From assembly GCA_963970005.1 (NCBI GenBank), contig CAXAMN010022917.1:927123-991122 (forward strand): a stretch of 64,000 nt of DNA, written 5' to 3'. The position numbers and the translations under genes were made by a program. Position 1 is the first letter of the stretch, and each line of letters starts with the position of its first letter. Positions 1-9,962 of the stretch are shown piece by piece. Under the pieces are notes generated by a model. It did no database searches, was not told where the DNA came from, and saw only the letters and a program-made list of their open reading frames with translations. This DNA comes from Durusdinium trenchii. Its lineage: Eukaryota; Sar; Dinophyceae; Suessiales; Symbiodiniaceae.

Positions 1-196
1 GGGGCAGGCGCATTAAGCTTATGTGGATAGTTGCGTAGCATGGATGGCGGGTGGGCAGGGGCATTAAGCTTATGTGGATAGCTGCGTACCATGGAGGGCG
101 GGTGGGGTGTGGGGGGTGTTGGCGCTTGTGAGAAAATCCGTTCAGAGCAGTTTTCCTGGCATTGCGATAGAGATACACGCACTGGAGAGAGATTCC

Positions 197-593
197 GGTC
201 CCGCAGTTTCCGAATACAGCCGTCGAGTTTCCGAATATGAGTTTCCGAATACAATCGTCGAGTTTCCGAATCCAAGCGGTCAGTTGACGAATACAACCGT
301 GGAGTTTCCGAATACAACCGTCTCAGTTTCCGAATGCCAGTTTCCGAATACAACCGTGTAGTTTCCGAATACTAGTTTCCGAATACAACCGTGCAGTTTC
401 CGAATACCACCCTTCCAGTTTCCGAATACAACCGCTTCAGTTTCCGAATACCAGTTTCCGAATACAACCGCGCAGTTTCCGAATCCCAGTTTCCGAATAC
501 AACCGTTCCAGTTTCCGAATACAACCGTGGAGTTTCCGAATACAACCGCCGAGTTTCCGAATACAACCGTCCAGTTTCCGAATACAACCGTGA
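197..593. repeat. 21-bp minisatellite (GTTTCCGAATACAACCG core)
   Basis: About eighteen imperfect copies of a unit built on GTTTCCGAATACAACCG plus a variable 4-base joint. Most full units are 21 bp, with shorter truncated units mixed in. Because 21 is a multiple of three and the unit lacks stops, several frames stay open: on the plus strand VSEYNR heptads, on the minus strand CIRKL, VFGNC and YSETG heptads. The array forms the 3' end of the minus-strand frame that ends at 437. Confidence 0.95.
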
Positions 594-2551
594 CCCATAA
601 TCGTGCCTCGGAGCTGAAGGAGCAAATCGCTATTAACTTGAAGGAAGTGCTCTTTTTCTCCGGGGACCAGACACTGGGGGTGAGCTAATGCAACTTGCAA
701 TTCCTCGTGAGGACATGCTTCAATGTCTTTGTGGACTGCAACTACCCCTCTTAGTTTAGCGACTTGACTCCACGGCACAAAGAGGGGAGGAGACAGCTGT
801 TGCGGACAGGGAGTGCATGGACGAGGGTCAGGTGCCTGACTACCCTGAGTCGAGTCGCTTTCGATTGCTTGAGCAAGTCGATCCGCTCTCTTGGCAGAAG
901 TATCAGACGAGGGCGTGGACGCTGTCTCCACGTCTGTATCACCGAACTCTGCCGGAAGACAGCTAAGGCTGTCCCCCTGCAGTTGTGCTGTAAAGAGTTC
1001 TGTCGCTTGTGGACGAATCGCCCGCCACTTTAAGAGCAGGCAGAAGCGCAAGGCACTGTTTCCTGCTACCCCAGAGAAATAGCCTGTGAATTTGCAACCT
1101 CCTATTGGTTTCCAAGTCTCCACAGCCCATGCGGGGGGGAGATTGGGCATGCCTAGTATTGCAATCGGCAGCGTTTCCCACCCCTGATGCTCCAGCTCTC
1201 GTGAAGCAGCTTGCGCTCCAACTTTGGCTTTGCCAAAGGCATGAAATATGGCAGGACGCATTCGGTTGCGCGGCAGTGCACTGGCTTGAAAGAGACGTTC
1301 ACCTGGCAACGACGCGACTGTACATGGCCCCGTAAGCATTGGAAGCACTGAAAGTATTCCCTGTTCAAAGGTGGCTCGAGCCCAGCTAGTGACCCACGGC
1401 GTTCGCTCTCTTCCCGCAGGGGTGAGGGCCCTGGGATGGGATTGCCGTGGCCACTTGATCGTGCTGTCTGGACCAAGTTCATCCGGGGTGGTAACAGGGC
1501 TAGGCCAAAAGTGCTTACACATGTAAAGCCCATATAAGGACCAGACCATACATAGGTCAAGGGCGGTTTGCATTGCGACACCAACAAAAGGGGTAAACAT
1601 AGTGCCACTGATGACTGTATCGCTTGGATTGACTGGTGGTCTGGCTCTAGATACCAAGGCAAGGCGGCCCGCCTGGAGGCTCTTCGCCAGGGTCGAAGCA
1701 GTAGCATCATGTTCCAGCGGACTGTGCTTGCTGCGATTGCCGATTGAAACGACCAGTCCTGCGTTATATTCCAAGTGAGCCTCTGTGAAGAGGAGCATAC
1801 CAATTCCTGCACAGGAACTAGACTCTGAGCGTGCACGCCCCAGCAGATCGACCCACTGGTGCTGCTGATGCGCCAGCTGCAGTAGATCTTGCACCTCAAA
1901 AAGCGTGACTGGTACACAGTCATTGTCAATGAGTGCAAAGTGTTGCGCCGGATACAAGAAACGCGCTACCTCTAACACAAAAACTCCTGCCCAGTAGTAT
2001 GGAACCTTGTGGAGTCCAGTCGTAGCATCCGCACACACCCAGAGTATGTCAGTTGTTTCTTCCTGGGGACCTACTAGGCACCTACGGGAAGCCCACCACG
2101 CTGCAAAAGCCGGCCAACGCGGGACATCTGCTGGCGTGCGATTGTCCACTATTAAGTAAATCATTTGATTATTCATGATCAAGTCACGATGTGACATTAG
2201 TGTTCGAATGATGGCAGTAGTGTCAGGCAAATCCCCCTCAGTTTCAAGAGTGGGATACCCCTCGTCCTTTTTGGGTGGCTGAGCTCGAACATCGGACAAG
2301 CCCAGAGTAGGGCAGGCAGAATCAAGGCCGAAAGGACTGCTGAGAGTGTCTTTCATAGCCATCGCTGCATATGCTTCCTCCTGGGACTGGTCCACACTAG
2401 CCTCCGTACCCCTAGCGAAGCTGGCCTGGCCATCTGCTGTCAGCCATTCCGCATGATCACGCGTATATACAAAAGGCACGTGGACTCTGTCCTCCAACCC
2501 TTCCGTTAGGTCCAGTGAATTACTGTCCTCCATCCACGGGTCATGTGACAT
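437..2551 (-). CDS. Unassigned ~704-residue ORF with an Asp-Asn-Asp motif and a repeat-encoded tail
   Basis: One uninterrupted minus-strand frame. I take the ATG at 2551 (MSHDPWMED) as start; the frame is open slightly further upstream. Around residues 206-216 it reads HFALIDNDCVPVTLFEV, which resembles the DxD metal-binding segment of GT-A glycosyltransferases. The surrounding hydrophobic strand and following helix fit that idea, but I see no other family signature. The middle is rich in Trp, Pro and Cys. A low-complexity Ser/Thr/Asp stretch follows, and the last ~60 residues are CIRKL-type heptads translated from the 21-bp minisatellite. An intronless 2-kb frame in a genome whose other genes are split into short exons suggests a retroposed or mobile-element gene. 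Function is not established; the glycosyltransferase idea is inference from one motif. Confidence 0.55.
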   Translation of the reverse strand: MSHDPWMEDSNSLDLTEGLEDRVHVPFVYTRDHAEWLTADGQASFARGTEASVDQSQEEAYAAMAMKDTLSSPFGLDSACPTLGLSDVRAQPPKKDEGYPTLETEGDLPDTTAIIRTLMSHRDLIMNNQMIYLIVDNRTPADVPRWPAFAAWWASRRCLVGPQEETTDILWVCADATTGLHKVPYYWAGVFVLEVARFLYPAQHFALIDNDCVPVTLFEVQDLLQLAHQQHQWVDLLGRARSESSSCAGIGMLLFTEAHLEYNAGLVVSIGNRSKHSPLEHDATASTLAKSLQAGRLALVSRARPPVNPSDTVISGTMFTPFVGVAMQTALDLCMVWSLYGLYMCKHFWPSPVTTPDELGPDSTIKWPRQSHPRALTPAGRERTPWVTSWARATFEQGILSVLPMLTGPCTVASLPGERLFQASALPRNRMRPAIFHAFGKAKVGAQAASRELEHQGWETLPIAILGMPNLPPAWAVETWKPIGGCKFTGYFSGVAGNSALRFCLLLKWRAIRPQATELFTAQLQGDSLSCLPAEFGDTDVETASTPSSDTSAKRADRLAQAIESDSTQGSQAPDPRPCTPCPQQLSPPLFVPWSQVAKLRGVVAVHKDIEACPHEELQVALAHPQCLVPGEKEHFLQVNSDLLLQLRGTIMGHGCIRKLDGCIRKLGGCIRKLHGCIRKLERLYSETGIRKLRGCIRKLVFGN

Positions 2552-2689
2552 GATTGTTGCTCTGTTCGAAGGTACGAAAGCAGCCCCCGCCAACTAAGGC
2601 TGGCAGTTGCCCTGAGCGCCACAAGCAAACAAAAGGCAACAATGGTGATGTCAGCTAAGGCTGACCTCACACATGTGTGCTGGCCGGTA

Positions 2690-3240
2690 CGACCTTGAGC
2701 CAAAGGCTACGGATCAAAGGCATTGTGCCGGACACATGTACCTCGCCATGTCTTGCTTTTCCTCTTTTTCCAAAATGCTCAAAGCTGCGTACAGCCTGCA
2801 AAAGCACGCCGGGCAATGTAAAGCAGGGACGCTGTGCAGCTTCTTGCAGCGAGGTGCACCTTCTTGCTCAAAATTCGTAAGTTTTGGGAAAGGCTGAGTT
2901 GTTGTAGTTGTGCGCAGTGTGCAAAGGTTGAACCCAAAATTCACTGACTTTCGTTTAGGGACAATCCACCGTTCGCAGCTGCTGGCAGCTTAGGTACGCA
3001 GCCGTTTTGAAAGTCTGACGGCAGACAGAGTGCAAGTTTCCCTCTTCCAAGAAGCAACAGTCAGCAGCTCCGGTTTGGCTCAGTGGAGCCTTGCCCTTTC
3101 TTACCGAGGTTGTGGTCTCCTATTCGAGTTAGGAAGCAACACTCCTCGAACACCTTAGAGCCGAAATGTTGGCAGCCCGGTCCCACGTCCACACCGGTGG
3201 AAATGGGACCTAGCCTGCCAAGGTTGGATGTGTGATCATG
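2690..3240 (-). pseudogene. BspA-like leucine-rich-repeat gene remnant (minus strand)
   Basis: Read on the minus strand, 3230 to 3070 gives PGCQHFGSKVFEECC, nearly the same as PGCKYFGICVFEECC in the plus-strand copy at 11.8-11.9 kb. Nearer 2940-2750 the nucleotide sequence again follows that copy (the CCTTTGCACACTG block and the cysteine-rich stretch before the GCTTTTGCAGGCTG block). Frame changes and stops break it. It is a decayed copy of the window's LRR family in the opposite orientation. Confidence 0.6.
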
Positions 3241-3249
3241 TTTCGACGT

Positions 3250-3920
3250 TATGATCCTTGTCTGTGACGGCAACGGTCAAAGTTCGTGTGAGGGTAGCCA
3301 AGCTCCACACGGATCAGACCGTCGGTTCCTCCCTATGAATGCCAGAGCAGAAAACGGTGTCCGGAGCAACCTGGACCTCCACCTGTCTCTTCTCATTCCT
3401 TCGGGTTTGGGTCATAGGTGGGGTGGATCGCCATCGACTGGGTCACCGGCGGTCCGGGTTCTGGCAGGAACACCCGGCTTGGTAGGCCCTGAACCAAGTA
3501 GCTGTGCTGCGTTGGGACCACTGCAAAGGGGAGGATGCAAGGTGGAGAAGAACAACCTCCAAAATTCCTCACGTGGGAACCTTCGCAGGCCACATTGGAC
3601 AAAGACATTGACTCGTGGTGTTGCATGCTTCTGCGGGTTTTCCGCCTTTTTGGCGTGCGTCAACACCAACGTCCGAGTGTACGTCCTTTGTGGTGGAAAG
3701 GGTGCCGCCCCAGCGCAGTGAGAGCCCAAGGTACCAAGCGGTGAATTGCAGTTCGTGCAACTCGACACCTGCCAAGTTCTAGCAGATCCCATACGGAGCA
3801 AACTCGGAGCCAACCACTCGAGCTAAGGCTCGCGCCCACACTAGATAGATTGCGGTAAAACCACAGGCTGTTACATTTAGCCAGGGGCCGTTTAGGCTTG
3901 ACCAGAGACACACCCTGTGT
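3250..3920. other. No recognisable gene
   Basis: Open frames exist on both strands (up to ~150 codons), but none shows a family motif, a repeat or agreement with another part of the window. I see nothing to annotate here. Confidence 0.5.
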
Positions 3921-3926
3921 CCGGAA

Positions 3927-4319
3927 TCATGTGCAGCCATGGTGGCCATCGCATGTTTGGGCAAATGCATAAACCCCTCGCCATTTATGCCGGCCAGGCA
4001 ACTTGACTGGCCTTTTGAAGGCAGTACAGTCTAAGAAAGCTCTGCTCGCTATGTACTTAAGTGAGAGTGGTATAGGAAGTTCTGGCAGGGCTGCGCAATT
4101 CATAAAAGCCTTAACACGAATCGTGTGGAGTGTTTTCGGGAGACGAATTTCAATGAGGCTCGTACAGTGAACAAAGGTAAGTTCCTGTATTTCCTCGATT
4201 TGTGTGTTCGAAAGGTCAACCTTCTTGAGCAGATGGCAGTTGTCACAAGCGTGTGCTCCGATGACTTTAAAACTCTGAGGTAACGCTAGTGTAGCTATAT
4301 CCCTGTTGAGCTGAGGCAA
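3927..4319 (-). CDS. BspA-type leucine-rich-repeat exon
   Basis: A minus-strand open frame of 130 codons with several ~23-residue LRR_5 repeats, seen in short pieces such as FKVIGAHACDNCHLLKKVDL, ELTFVHCTSLIEIRLP, HTIRVKAFMNCAALPELPIP and KYIASRAFLDCTAF. This is the classical 'A-F-x-x-C-x-x-L' spacing of BspA-like repeats, which usually act as protein-binding surfaces. It opens without an ATG, so it is probably an internal exon. Its last repeat (IASRAFLDCT) recurs almost unchanged at 13.57-13.83 kb on the same strand. Confidence 0.7.
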   Translation of the reverse strand: MPQLNRDIATLALPQSFKVIGAHACDNCHLLKKVDLSNTQIEEIQELTFVHCTSLIEIRLPKTLHTIRVKAFMNCAALPELPIPLSLKYIASRAFLDCTAFKRPVKLPGRHKWRGVYAFAQTCDGHHGCT

Positions 4320-4620
4320 CCTAGAGCCAACTCCCTGGCAGTGGGCGGCAACAGCTCATCTGGGGAGGGACTCTCGTACAGGGTAAATTCGGCAAGGTTG
4401 ATACAGCCTCTGAAGAGATAATGCCCAAACTTGGTGTGCAAAAAAAATATGACAGACTGATTTGGACTGGGAAGTCACATTGTGCGAAAATGCCTGTGGC
4501 AGAATTCTGTCAATGGTGCTGCATGGGACTCGAAGGGCTTTTACCTTGCTATAGCTGCCCTTTATGTTCCGCTTCAACAAAGCACTGACGGACAATCACG
4601 TGGAAGCAGTTCTTATCTTT

Positions 4621-4699
4621 TTTTCCACGAGTGCGGACGCCATGTGGGCGGTGTGCCCAGGTCATCAAAGAAAGTATGGAGACACTGCAAGTTGGTGGA
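4621..4699 (+). other. Recurrent exon-like module (CxxC..H type), plus-strand copy
   Basis: A T run, then a reading ADAMWAVCPGHQRKYGDTAS, followed by GTTGGTGGAGG and a long A/C-rich tract (4709-4770) that looks like the beginning of an intron. The same peptide (ADAM-AVC-GH) is read on the minus strand at 14.24-14.32 kb. It is probably a short exon of a repeated gene family; its Cys and His residues could form part of a metal-binding knuckle. Confidence 0.45.
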
Positions 4700-5061
4700 G
4701 GAAAGCAAACCAAAAACACAAAACACAAAACACCAACCAAACCCAAAACAACAAAACCACAACAAAAGGTCCCCAAGAAGGTGGGCAGTGTTTCCTCTGC
4801 ACTGAGGTGAGACAGGTGAAAAGTTGAAGAGCTGCAAAATCCCTAAGGGCCTGCATTCGCTGCGAAAAGGCAAAATGCTTCTGGTCGTGGGCAATTGTTC
4901 CGGTTGGCCAATCAAAAGGTGGCCACCTATCCTTGGCTAGGATGAGATCATCCAAGCCACGTGTAGTGTTTGGCAACAAAGAAACTGCTGGATCCAGTGC
5001 TGATTTCCCTCCCAAGGGAGGCGTTTGTGTGTGTGTGTGTGGGGCGTCCGCGCGGGAAGCC

Positions 5062-5505
5062 ATGTTGTCGTTTGAGGGCAGCTGCATCGCTGCGCTGGCG
5101 TTGTATGGCGCGCTGAGCTTGCTTGTGAAGCTTTTTGGCGCTGCTGGGATGGCGAAGAGCCTTTTGGGACAGAAGAGGATGATGGCCGAGAAGCCAGAGA
5201 AGCAAGAGCCGCTGATGAGAGAGAGAGTCTCTTTGAATGCTGCTGCTTCTTCAGGTGCTGCTGCTTCGAGCGCTGCTGGCCGGCCGAGTGGTGTTGAGAA
5301 CACTGCAACTTCCGAGCGGACGAAGATGAATGCAGTGAACAAGGTACTTGAGGTTTTTGTGACTTCGACTGGGTCCAAATTCCACCTTGACCGTCAATGC
5401 CAGTACTTGCGAGGCAAGAAAGTCACCTCTTTTGGTTTGTGTAGCTGCTGTGAGCGCAAGTGCTTACTGGAACAGCGAGTGACCACTGTCCAAAGTGGCA
5501 TGTGA
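5062..5505 (+). CDS. Small protein with an N-terminal membrane segment and a C-terminal His/Cys motif
   Basis: The ATG at 5062 opens a frame of about 147 codons (the frame is open upstream through a GT microsatellite, so an earlier start cannot be excluded). Residues 6-25 are hydrophobic (CIAALALYGALSLLVKLFG), a likely signal anchor. An Ala/Ser-rich low-complexity stretch follows, and the end reads VTSTGSKFHLDRQCQYLRG then FGLCSCCERKC. A 'T-x-x-G-x-x-x-H-x-x-x-x-C-x-x-L' pattern followed by CxxC is known from small zinc-binding segments in prokaryotic and retroelement-borne proteins; I infer metal binding only. It is intronless and the neighbours give no clue. Confidence 0.5.
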   Translation: MLSFEGSCIAALALYGALSLLVKLFGAAGMAKSLLGQKRMMAEKPEKQEPLMRERVSLNAAASSGAAASSAAGRPSGVENTATSERTKMNAVNKVLEVFVTSTGSKFHLDRQCQYLRGKKVTSFGLCSCCERKCLLEQRVTTVQSGM

Positions 5506-5509
5506 GCTT

Positions 5510-6120
5510 CGAAGGGGGTGTGAGAATTTATAGTACTGAGGAGCGAAGACTCCATACCACTTGTTTAGAGACCGCAAAAAGAAAGTTTTTGAGGAGTGGA
5601 GACTCCCTACGACTTGTTTGAATGACGTTCGTTACCTTTTGAGGACATTGAAAGATCCCTTTCAATGTTTCCCTATGTTTGTAGTTTGTGTATGAGGTGT
5701 CCGAGAACACCCGAAGATGTTTAGACTATGCTCTTAGTTGTTTCCAACTGTTTTGAGAACTTTTGTGAAGCGTTGAAGTGTTTTGAGTATGGTTTTGCGT
5801 GTCCACAAATGTCCCGAGAACATTTGTGAACCTTGGAGAACGTTCGTCACTTTGGCTCAAGTGTGCGGCGAAAAGTGTGCGTGTCTTTTGCCCGCTTTTT
5901 TCTCCGTTTTCGACTCGGGTCGTTGAGACACTTGACTGACTAGGTGTTTTGAGCACGAGAGCTTTTGATTCTTGGTCAAGAGTTTGCGTGTCAAACTTTC
6001 ACGCGAAGGTGGGGAACATGAACAGGACCTGGTGGCAGCCCGAACCAACCAGCTTTTGACTTTGATCATATCCGGCCCAGTGACCTTTGTGAAAGTGGTG
6101 GCCTTAGCCATTGTTTTCTG
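5510..6120. other. Intergenic stretch with short imperfect repeats
   Basis: No gene seen. Between 5535 and 5640 two copies of a GAGGAG-GAGACTCC-ACTTGTTT unit occur, and 5750-5850 has repeated 'TTTGTGAA / GAGAAC' phrases. At 5849-5861 the sequence ends in TTTGGCTCAAG, the same as the 3' half of the dinoflagellate spliced leader (see rejected items). Confidence 0.4.
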
Positions 6121-6182
6121 CTGTTAAGTGCGATGTCTGTGTACATGTGTGCGCACGTATCAGGCTCAAACCTACAGCGTAG

Positions 6183-7335
6183 TTGTTTAGTTCGCCACAA
6201 CCAGGGCAAATGCCGGATGATCATGATGAGCATGCCATTGTCATCACTCTGGTGACACTGGCGGGCAATGAATATCACATGCCAGTGAATTTGACTCACT
6301 ATGAAGACCTCGCGCAATTGGAGGATGACATCGTCAGCTTCCTGCCAACAGTCTCGGATATTGAAGTATTTGGCTGCGAAATTGACCTCATCGAGCCGGA
6401 TACTCAATTACCATTGCCAGAGCACTTCCATGCCACCCTAAGGCAACAAAACAGGCTACAAATCATCATACGGCCCTGCGTGGAAGAAGGTCACTCTGTT
6501 TGGCAATTCCAAGACAGCGACAGGGAGGGATACCCCAAGCCTGTCCGAGTCCCCACCAATGCTCGCAAAGAGGTGGCAGATCGAGCCTTCTACGCAGCAC
6601 CGATGCTCCGACATATAGAAGTGGCAATGGGAATGAAGCATATTGGTTTTGCTGCGTGGCAAAGCTGCCAACAGCTCCAGATTGTCAAATTACCGCTTTC
6701 TGTCGACGGTGCAGCAGGCATCTGTGGTTCATTGTCATAGGCAACTTCTTTACTGTAGACTCCCACTACTAGAACAGGGTTATCTTCCGCCTTCTTTTCT
6801 TGCGCGGTACCCCCAGCCACTTGGAATGGCATGCGACTTGAATGGCCGCAGCTCCATGTTCGAGTCATCTTAGCCCTGCGATGATACGAGCCTCGTTTTG
6901 TTTGGGTTGGTGGTTGTTTTGGGGTTTTGGGTTTGTTTGTTTTGTGGTGTGGTGCCTCTCTTTGTTGCTAGGTGAGATATTGGGGCCCACCTTTGCACAC
7001 TGTTTTTTGCATCTGCAGCAGCTCAGTTTATCCAACAAGTTGCGAAGAATAGAGCAAGAAGCCTTTCTCAAGTGCACATCGCTGCGAGAGGTCTCCTCCC
7101 ACCAACCTTGTTGTGTATTGCTCGACGTGCCTTTGCAGGCTGCACGCAACTCCGCACATTCCACAAAGCCGGAAAAAGCATGACTTGGAGGGGGACATAT
7201 GCTCAGGCAAATGCATTTGACAACTGTGGACAATTAGACACACCAAAGTGGATTCGCTTCCTTCCGCCAAATACCAAAGGCGGTTGCGATAAGTGGGCTG
7301 ATGATTTCTATGAGATGCGCAAGGACCGACAGTAG
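6183..7335 (+). pseudogene. LRR gene copy A: ubiquitin-like N-terminus plus BspA repeats, disrupted
   Basis: The first exon (6183-6740) reads a ~75-residue beta-grasp-like N-terminus (VITLVTLAGNEYHMPVNL, FLPTVSDIEVFGCEI), then LRR repeats beginning ADRAFYAAPMLRHIEVAMG and GFAAWQSCQQLQIVKLP. It then loses the frame. The equivalent of the middle repeats in copy C is replaced by a TG-rich intron-like tract (6895-6985). The repeats resume with EQEAFLKCTSLREV (7020-7090) and ARRAFAGCTQLRTF, and the protein ends DDFYEMRKDRQ at 7335. The ending matches copy C (DDFYKELRKDLQ). Either introns separate the parts or the copy is decayed; frame changes favour decay. Probable role of the intact family: protein interaction; the Ub-like start is inference. 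Confidence 0.6.
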
Positions 7336-8510
7336 CTGTGCTAAGCCATGCCAGGAGCTCAGGCTTGCACCCATGTGCTGGTCCTGATCAAACAAGCGCC
7401 AGCCACCTGGGGGTGCACAAGAACACTGAGCGGCTAGGCAGTGCCCAGGCTACCGCCCGAGCGGTAGTCCTGGATGAGTACAGCTTGTACAGCCTGTACA
7501 GCGCGCAGAACATTAGGATAACGGAGTTTCACCTTTATTTCACGCAGCACAGGGGGCCTGCGTGTTCCAAAATTGCACTAGAAGACGCATCAAAGCATCA
7601 GGAGGCGCGCTGCCAAGGCGCTGATGAAAGTTCAACCTCGTCATGATTGCACCTTGTTTGCCCAAATTTGCTCTCGGTGAGCTGTCGAGACAACCTGCCA
7701 TTCTGTGACTTCCTTTGGCAAAGCTGTTTTTTGAAGTCGCCGCTGCACCCTCGAGACTCAACTTTCGCCTGCCATTGTGCCAGCCGGCAACTCAACCTAC
7801 TTGTGGATAGTTGCAATGTCAGCCCGGCTGTTGCTGTGGCCTTGCCGTTTTTGGAGCCACTGCTGCATTGCTGATGCGCATAGCTGCCCTCCCCCCTCTG
7901 GGGGGGGCTGCGGCCTGGCTGGTACGGCTAACTTGCACCCCACAATCATCTGTGTGGCTTCACTGTTTCTGGCTTTCATGCATTTGTGGTTTTCGATGGC
8001 TGACTCAGATATTTTCCCAGAGCCAAAATTGTCTCGCAGCCTGCTTGGCAATGCCCTTCGCATTTCCTCGTGATTTTGACAACAGTGGTGAGGTTGTGAA
8101 AGCATTCGGAGCTACGTTGGCTCTCGGACTTGCACTGCTCGACCATGCGTGATTTTGGTGACAACGGTGGGATTGTGAAAGCATTCGGGGCTACCTTGGC
8201 TCTCGCACTTGCGCTGCTCATCCATGCCCTGCGATAATGTGTTCAGTGCGAGAAAGCCACATTTGAAGCTAGGTACTTCGACTGCAAAGCTGAAAACCTC
8301 AGAAAACCTTAGGAAACCTCATCGAACATTCTCGCAGGCAGAGTGCAACTGATCTCAACAAATTTCAAAAGCGGTGCACCAATCTCACTGCTTCTTCTTT
8401 CGAGGAAAAATAGCAATGCCCAGATCGTGAAGTACTGAGCGTGAAGGATGAATTCGTTGCCCCTCCGTCTCACCTCGTTTCACTCTTCTCCATTGGCTGA
8501 CGCAGCCAAC
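7336..8510 (+). repeat. Duplicated 3' region of LRR copy A
   Basis: Non-coding as far as I can see, but closely matched by 12.42-13.33 kb after LRR copy C. Shared landmarks include 'CCTGCCATTGTGCCAGCCGG', 'CCCAGAGCCAAAATTGTC' and 'GTTCAGTGCGA'. It also holds a local 78-bp tandem duplication (about 8066-8222) present only once in the other copy. Confidence 0.8.
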
Positions 8511-8668
8511 CTGAGGTACGAACCTTGCACCTTTTTGGGCGGGTTGTGTTTGTTGGTTTGTTTTTGTTTGTTCTGTTTCCGTGCTTGGTTCGTATCTCTT
8601 TCTTTACTAGCCTAAGGTGAGTTGTGCATCCTCTGCACACATAGCGCCTCGACCCGTGCAAAAAAAAA
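8510..8668. repeat. Recurrent module, copy 1 (TG-rich tract + CACACATAGCGCCTCGACCC + A run)
   Basis: CAACCTGAGGTACGAA, a TG-rich tract, TTCGTATCTC, TAGCCTAAGGTGA, TTGTGCATCCTCTGCACACA, then CTCGACCCGTGC and an A run. The same order is found at 13.33-13.50 and 14.47-14.65 kb. On the minus strand it reads GSRRYVCRGCTTHLRLVK after a long T run, i.e. it looks like an acceptor tract plus a short exon followed by an AC-rich intron. Each copy is followed by unrelated sequence. Confidence 0.7.
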
Positions 8669-9735
8669 TACTGGAACCCAATAGGAATGCCCTGTCACTG
8701 ATGCAGACAATGGTCATGTCATTTGCACGTAACCTGTACTTGGGCAAGGCAGACCTGCCGATTAATCACGTCCATGTCTACTTTCCGGTCCAGGTGGCGC
8801 ACAAACTTGCAGAGCGATGCATTGCGCTAGGCATGCAAGATGTCACCCCAGATGAGGGAAAAAGGTACAAACGCAATAGTGACAATGAGGCCAACAATCC
8901 GTACATCATTGTCCGAGCGTACGAGGGACAGTGTGCTGCTGCACATTACCCACCTGTTCCACCCACACCACAGCTGGCACAAGCACGGCATCCTGGACGG
9001 GAGCTTTGGACAGATGATCTCCTTTGCCTCCTCCTATAAAAGCAACTTTCGACTCGAGGTCCCAGCATGGCACAAAGTGGAAGAAGGGGTGGCCCCTCCA
9101 AAAGAAGACCAAATAGTGACAGCCCCTCTGCTCATGGCCCAGCCTGTCCTGCCGAAGAGTGAGCAGAGCCCTGCACCGTGCACCAACATGCTTGCAGCCG
9201 CCAATGCCGCCCCAGCGCAAGAAGTTGAGGAAGAAGATACGGACGACGAAACCTACCTCACCCCCACGGGGCAAGGTTGCTTCTCTTCCAGAGAAGTCTC
9301 CTACAGAGGGCGGCGCAGACCTACTCAAAACGCAGTGTGGGCAACAAGTATGAGCAGATCTCAGAGTGGTTGTTAACTGGTCTAGCTGTCGCAATCTCGC
9401 GGAAAAACTGGCACCTCCTCTCGAAAAACAGGACTTGCACAATGACCCACTATCAATTGCTCAGCAATTACTTCCTACAGGGGTACCCCAAGGCCTTGTA
9501 TGTTGACGCGTGGGAGAGGGTAATCGCAAGAGTTAGCTGTCGAGGCTACTACCAGGCGATCAATGTCTTCGAAGAAGATCGACGAAAAAGGCCGGACTTC
9601 TACACCACGATCAATCAGGAGAATCCCGTGAGGGCTGCCCTGGAGCCAGAGCAGGATGAAAGCGGTGATGGTACCACAGGGCCAGCTGGCACAGCCGATA
9701 CCTGTGCAAGGGGGCCAGGACCAAGTCCCCGGTAA
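8669..9735 (+). pseudogene. Decayed coding remnant, family not recognised
   Basis: A protein-like reading starts right after the A run: MQTMVMSFARNLYLGK, VYFPVQVAHKLAERC, NNPYIIVRAYEGQ (to about 8960). It moves by frame change to SFGQMISFASSYKSNF and a Pro/Glu-rich region (9040-9250), and then to ISEWLLTGLAVAISRKNW, GYPKALYVDAWERVIAR and RRKRPDFYTTINQENP (9345-9640). The pieces are in consistent order on one strand but in different frames, so this looks like one gene broken by indels or with missed introns. I do not recognise the family. Confidence 0.4.
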
Positions 9736-9962
9736 CACAAAGCTTGTCGCTGGTATTCAAGACTTGTGCCTATAGCTCCAGTCAGTGCATTTCCTCCAAC
9801 AGGCAACATCCCTAGATTTTGTCCTGGCTGCAGTGTTTGGTGCATTAGGGGGGGTACTACTAGGCGACTTTCACTAAAAACCCACGTAGCAACAACATCA
9901 TATAGGGTCCAAGGAGTGACTATGCCCCCTCTGCAACTGGCTCAAACCAGCTGTAGTAGAGT

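Noticed and set aside
197..593. CRISPR-like array
   Set aside because: The units are contiguous 21-bp repeats without unique spacers, in a eukaryotic genome; it is a minisatellite.
3251..3721. 156-codon plus-strand ORF
   Set aside because: Equally long frames exist on the opposite strand; no motif, repeat or composition signal supports it.
5849..5861. Possible relict spliced-leader sequence (CACTTTGGCTCAAG, sharing TTTGGCTCAAG with the dinoflagellate SL)
   Set aside because: Only the 3' half matches, with mismatches further 5', and no gene begins directly after it. An 11-base match is suggestive but too short to claim a retroposed mRNA.
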